A stretch of DNA of 64,000 nt from Branchiostoma floridae (Eukaryota; Chordata; Leptocardii; Amphioxiformes; Branchiostomatidae), in assembly GCF_000003815.2 (NCBI RefSeq), contig NC_049996.1, positions 18,074,018 to 18,138,017 on the forward strand, given 5' to 3'. Made by a program: the position numbers and the translations under genes. Below, one piece after another: positions 59,907 to 64,000 of the stretch. The stretch's first letter is position 1. The number at the start of each line of letters is the position of its first letter. The notes beneath the pieces are model-generated. The model was not told where the DNA came from. It searched no databases and was given only the letters and a program-made list of their open reading frames with translations.

Positions 59907-62900
59907 CACAGAGTGAAGACCACTACAATGAGGAGGAACTTGATTTTGATAGCGGAGATGACCTGCCGCTCTCTCTGCGTGTATCTGCCGAGCATGGGCG
60001 GTACTGTGAGCTCAACTAGAAAGGTAGGAACAATAGTAATGTAAAATGCTCCGTATTGGTATTCCTTTTATTTAGGTTAAGTTTGTGGGGAAGAATTTGT
60101 ATGTTTTACTTTGATGTTAATATGCAGCCTGGTCATCGAACCTAAAGGACAACTTTTCGTCGACATTTACCTAAATAAAACGTGCAGAAACGGACCTCAT
60201 TTTGTGCATATACGCATAAAATGTCCAGAATATGCATGATATGCAAAAAAAGTGATAAACTGGTAGGTGTGCCACATACTGACGATATAAATATAATACC
60301 AGCTCAGACAAGAAAATATATAGTCATACCTACAAGTACCAAAGTTTTCAAGGAAGGATTGATATGTTCAAATATCCATACTTCCCTAGAACTATCTTAA
60401 AGTAGAACTCGTTACCATCAAGCCAGGAGCATCCTTTCTCGGTAGCTTTAAAAATAGCACTTGTCGTCAGTGAGCAAAAGTCAGGTGTAACAGGTCGTTC
60501 TGTGTAATATAACCAGCTGCTGCCGCGCCGCGTGCCTGCTGGTGTGTTGCGCCCAATTGTGGTTATACCGGCTACGCAGATACAGAAACAGATGCGTGTT
60601 CCTTGAAGTACTTACTTAGCCTAGAGGCGGTGATGTAGATGGCTGGGTTGGCCAGCATGACAATGACGATCGGTGTGTACGAGAAGATGTAGTGTAACAC
60701 CAGGTGGAACCCTGAGGCGCACTGCTGAATGTCCCCTCCCGGGCTGGAACAAAACATGGAAGATGGAAAATTTGTTGTAAGAAATTTAAAGATAAGAGGT
60801 GACTGACCAAGGCAGTGGTAGTGGACAACAATACATGTTTTTCTTTTTTCTCTTTTAACTATGCAATATACTATATTCGGCCCTTTCGGTAGGAATATGC
60901 AATAAAGATCATTGCTATTGGTATCCGATTTTTCTTCAGTCTGGAGTCCAATGTTGAACACGGTGGTATGTAACAACCCTGGTCGAAGTCTGTCACATAC
61001 TAGTAATTCATCGTACCCGATAATAAAGAAAAATTGAGTTCTTACGCCAAGGGCACATCGAAGAAGACGCTGAACATGCTCAGCCCCACAAACACTACCG
61101 GGCCTGTCCAGCACAGCACGTGGTACAGAGACATCGGGCTAGGGACGAAACATTGGAGAATTGTTCTGAACATTTATCTGCCAGTCGTTTACGGATATCA
61201 CTATGTTTATACATCGTAATACCATTTAAACAGTTATTTCCATTTTTTATTTCTATCTATAGGAACTGTAGACCTTAGCTGTGATCCGCTGGTAAAATAG
61301 ATAAGGAATGCTGATGATGATAATGTTGATGATAATGGTGATGGATAATAGCCTGAGTACCATCCTCCGTGGTTAGCAAGCGAAAGTAGTGAGCCAGCGG
61401 TCACTACGGAGGATGGTACTCAGGCTAGATGGATAATGCCGCTGCTACCACTAATGATGATGATGGACGACGATGATAATGATAGTATCCATTGTGTAAT
61501 CCACATATTTACTTGATTTTTATCAATAATTCTTTGTGTGTATGATGGCCCTGATGCAACCTCCCATATCCTAACAACATGAATTCCTTAGCATAAATTT
61601 TACTAAATACAGCACTATTTCGGCAAATTTACGAGAAAAAACAAGTCACTCTAGGTAACACTTACACGTCGATGTTTTTGAGCTGCATGGTTATGTCTAT
61701 TGCGTACACCAGAGTCCACATGTACGTGGCGCTGTAGAAGTACAGGTTAATGATCTGCGGAAAAAAATTCAGACATCTTTCATCTAAGGGCGAAACCCCC
61801 CTAGCAGATGTGAGAATGTAAATCTTGTTGTGACCACATCCTACCTTTTTTTTTTTGAAAAAAAAAAAAAAAAACATATCTGGGCCGAATTGCACATTTC
61901 TGTTGATAACAAGGTACCTCTGACCATGTGGCTGTAGCCAGTCTTGAGTCGTATCCCAGTGCGCGAGAACTTCATCTCTGTATCTCTTAGCTCGGGCTAC
62001 CCTACATTTGGTGGCAGCGGTGGGATGCGAACCTACGTCATCGAAATGACACTTGTGCTCCCGTTGCCTGCTCAAAACTGCCCTACAGACTCAGGGTCTA
62101 CTTACAGATGTGGCCTCCGAGTCTACAACACATTGCAACCTTCAGATATGCTCCAATTAATCGTAACGTCACACGTTTCTAGCTTGATAAGATGGTTACT
62201 TGTCGGAGAAACAAGGTAGACAGGAACGATACGATATTCTATACTTCCGCTTGGAGATAAACAAAATTTATCATTCTGACTCTTATACCTTCTACTTAAA
62301 CTAGTGCCCGGACATACCTACCTCTATAGTACTGCCCGCATATATCGCCGTGATGCCCTGTGCTGGTACGTAGACGCCAGGGCCCAGTTCTATCGGTGGG
62401 TCTATCACAAGGATGCCGACGGCCCGGGCTATCACTCCTGCGTGTTGTAAAGTGTTGACTTATAAACTGTCTATTCTTCCAACTGACGAAATTGTCAAAT
62501 GTGATTTAGGACTAGAATCCGCTCTCAGGTCCAGCTTTGGAAACGTGCGTTACGTTGAAAACATGGAACCATGAAAAACTGTGTCGTCAGTCGAAAGAAT
62601 GACTGTATTGGAAGGACTAGCTTACCTACCTGCCACCAATGATACAAAGGCAGTACTACTTGAGAATGATAATATAAGGCTAAAAAGGTAATTAGGAAAA
62701 TGAAAACAATGAAACAAAGGCACTCTGGAACATCTGACCGTTTCCGAAATCATATCTAGCTACTTTGGAAAAAAAAAAGATATTTGACGAAAACAGGCAG
62801 ACAGGCAGACAGACGTAGCTATGTGTCCTCACCTATGCAGGCCATGAAGTCGGACAGGGCGAGACAGAACACGATGACGGGGTTGGGGGACGGTCTCCGC

Positions 62901-63070
62901 CGCTGCGCCGCCCCCGCGAGCCGCCCCCGCCACCGCACCACCTGCCAGCCGGCCCCGCCGAGCCCCAACACCGCCGCGCCGATGGCCACCCCGCAGTACG
63001 CCGGCCGCTCGGGCAGGCTCAGCTTCGTCTCCGGGATGCAGTAGAACGACTCCTCGTGCAGCGAGGCCAT
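59907..63070 (-). CDS. GPR143: GPR143-like (OA1) G protein-coupled receptor, 5' part
   Basis: Six coding exons on the minus strand: 63070-62833, 62437-62322, 61754-61666, 61138-61046, 60743-60616 and 60015-59907, phases 1, 0, 2, 2, 1, 2, all consistent. They encode 257 residues: MASLHEESFYC, TM1 AYCGVAIGAAVLGLGGAGW, TM2 NPVIVFCLALSDFMACIG, TM3 IINLYFYSATYMWTLVYAID, TM4 LYHVLCWTGPVVFVGLSMF, TM5 YTPIVIVMLANPAIYITAS, the loop GRYTQRERQVISAIKIK and TM6 FLLIVVVFTLW. Order and spacing match vertebrate GPR143, the pigment-organelle receptor of ocular albinism (404 residues in human). A splice acceptor at 63105 implies an upstream untranslated exon. TM7 and the C-tail are not found before 57,850 and may lie in the gaps. 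The start follows ATC in ATCATGGCC. Confidence 0.85.
60405..60598 (+). mobile_element. LINE 3' stub (VEWN family), copy 3
   Basis: It carries GGTCGTTCTGTGTAATATAA, CAGCTGCTGCCGCGCC and a GATACAGAAACAGAT tail, matching the stubs at 33871 and 52431. It lies in the GPR143 intron after exon 5, opposite to the gene. Confidence 0.7.
61349..61427. mobile_element. TAGCCTG hairpin element, copy 4 (79 bp)
   Basis: TAGCCTGAGTACCATCCTCC and the inverse GGAGGATGGTACTCAGGCTA form a perfect terminal stem. A perfect 9-bp duplication GATGGATAA flanks it (61340-61348 and 61428-61436). It lies in a GPR143 intron. Confidence 0.85.
61945..62085 (+). mobile_element. LTR end and primer-binding site remnant
   Basis: The segment ..GGGCTACCCTACA, a two-base spacer TT and TGGTGGCAGCGGTGGGAT (62009-62026) has the order LTR 3' end / spacer / primer-binding site. 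The 18 bases are complementary to the 3' end of tRNA-Leu (ATCCCACCGCTGCCA plus CCA tail), the usual form in Gypsy-type elements. No gag or pol follows before exon 2 of GPR143, so it is a relic. A tRNA-derived SINE is the alternative. Confidence 0.45.
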
Positions 63071-63210
63071 GATCGCGGCGGGGTGTTCCCGCTCAGAAGT
63101 CGTACTGTTGGGAAAAAAAACGAACATTTATTCGTACTGGGCAGTAACCTTGCTTTTGATAATTCAGCAGAAACCCGCTTTTACTAGTAATTGTGTGTAA
63201 CTATCACTAT

Positions 63211-63640
63211 ATGAATGAATGAATGATATTTTATTAAGGTGTCATGCGTTTTGAAAACGCCCAGCCCACGTGGGCTTATTGGGCACACACCAACATTTAA
63301 CTTAAATGAACAGAGTACCGTTGAAGAGAACGGAGAATGCATAATCAGAAACTACTAAACAAATTAGGTAACAGAACAGATATCGTAACATAGGCACATT
63401 AAAAAAAACTTAAAAAAAACATAATCGCATAAATCAACGCTATCAAACCAAGATTTCGCGGAAATGAACAGAGCAAAATATATATAGAAAACTAGAAAGG
63501 CCGACATTTGCTTAGGAGCAAATACAGCATATTGCAATCCATCTTCATCCTTGAAAAAATCCCAAAATTCAACAATTTGAAGTAATGTTTGCTCAATGGG
63601 AAAATGAAGTACTGTGGGCACTTGTCCTACACACCTTCAT
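63211..63640 (-). mobile_element. LINE 3' end with (TTCA)n tail
   Basis: On the minus strand the unit ends TTAATAAAATATCATTCATTCATTCA, with AATAAA right before the tail, and GCCCACGTGGGCTGGGCG just upstream. An 85-codon minus ORF (63364-63621) may be its decayed coding part, but shows no motif. Confidence 0.55.
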
Positions 63641-64000
63641 GCCGAATTTTAGGTCATTTGGTTTCAATATAAGGGCATAGTAGCCAAAAATATACATTTT
63701 TTAGTTAAAAATGGCTACAAATCCCAAAATAACTCATTTTTGAGTGTTCTATGAAGAAAGTGTTGATGGGGTCCTGTTGTCATATGTCCAATTTACCTTT
63801 CTACCAAATTTCAGGTGATTTGGTTTACATACAAGGGCATAGAAGCCAAAAATATACATTTTTAGTCAAAAATGCCTGAAAACCCCAAAATAACTAATTT
63901 TTGAAGTCATCTATGAAGAAAGTGTCACTGGGGTCCTGTGAGCATATGTTCAATGCACCTCTGTACCAAATTTCAGGTCATTAGGTTTTCATACAAGGGT
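63640..64000. repeat. 162-bp tandem repeat running off the window
   Basis: AGGTCATTTGGTTT-like words occur at 63651, 63813 and 63975 with period 162. Each unit contains AAGGGCATAG, GCCAAAAATATACATTTTT and CTATGAAGAAAGTGT. Confidence 0.85.

Noticed and set aside
62009..62085. Functional tRNA-Leu gene on the minus strand
   Set aside because: The T arm, acceptor 3' end and an encoded CCA fit tRNA-Leu, but the D arm and anticodon stem do not form. An LTR primer-binding site or SINE relic fits better.

Overview
The window looks like animal nuclear DNA from a chordate, most likely a lancelet (Branchiostoma-type cephalochordate). The reasons are TTAGGG-type telomeric repeats, spliced genes with GT-AG introns, a vertebrate-like GPR143 receptor gene, an extracellular lectin/NHL gene pair, and a dense mix of CR1-, RTE- and Penelope-type retroelements with many small TIR elements. 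The species is inferred. Six runs of N mark assembly gaps, five of them exactly 100 bases.

Layout. 1-2290: a 294-bp tandem repeat passing into a 21-bp minisatellite. 2691-10068: a 1,246-bp offset duplication around a gap and a CACTA-type DNA element (TIRs CACTACACGAAAA, TSD TAA) that encloses two LINE reverse-transcriptase ORFs. 10.1-24.6 kb: mostly non-coding, with an interstitial telomeric array, several TIR elements and a candidate four-exon small-protein gene with a long repeat-bearing 3' region. 24.3-29.3 kb: a near-perfect 644-bp inverted repeat with a 3.6-kb spacer that holds a piggyBac-like MITE. 30.2-55.7 kb: a tandem segmental duplication; each ~11-kb block carries one intact six-exon gene. 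55.8-57 kb: an RTE fragment. 57.9-63.1 kb: the minus-strand GPR143-like gene, exons for TM1-6, with the last exons missing. 63.2-64 kb: LINE tail and a 162-bp tandem repeat.

The main biological content is the gene pair at 34.3-41.1 kb and 49.2-55.4 kb. I spliced both by hand. All five introns are in matching phase in both copies, giving predicted proteins of 922 and 918 residues. Each has a long acidic cytoplasmic tail with four NPxY motifs, one signal-anchor membrane segment, a Gly/Asn/Thr repeat stalk, a ten-cysteine SUEL (galactose/rhamnose-binding) lectin domain and a C-terminal NHL beta-propeller. This reads as a type II cell-surface lectin receptor family growing by tandem duplication. 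I do not know the combination as a described family.

Because the blocks are paralogous, one copy often keeps the empty site for an insertion in the other. That fixes the ends and target duplications of several transposons. One of these is a short hairpin family with TAGCCTG...CAGGCTA ends and 9-bp target duplications, found four times in the window.
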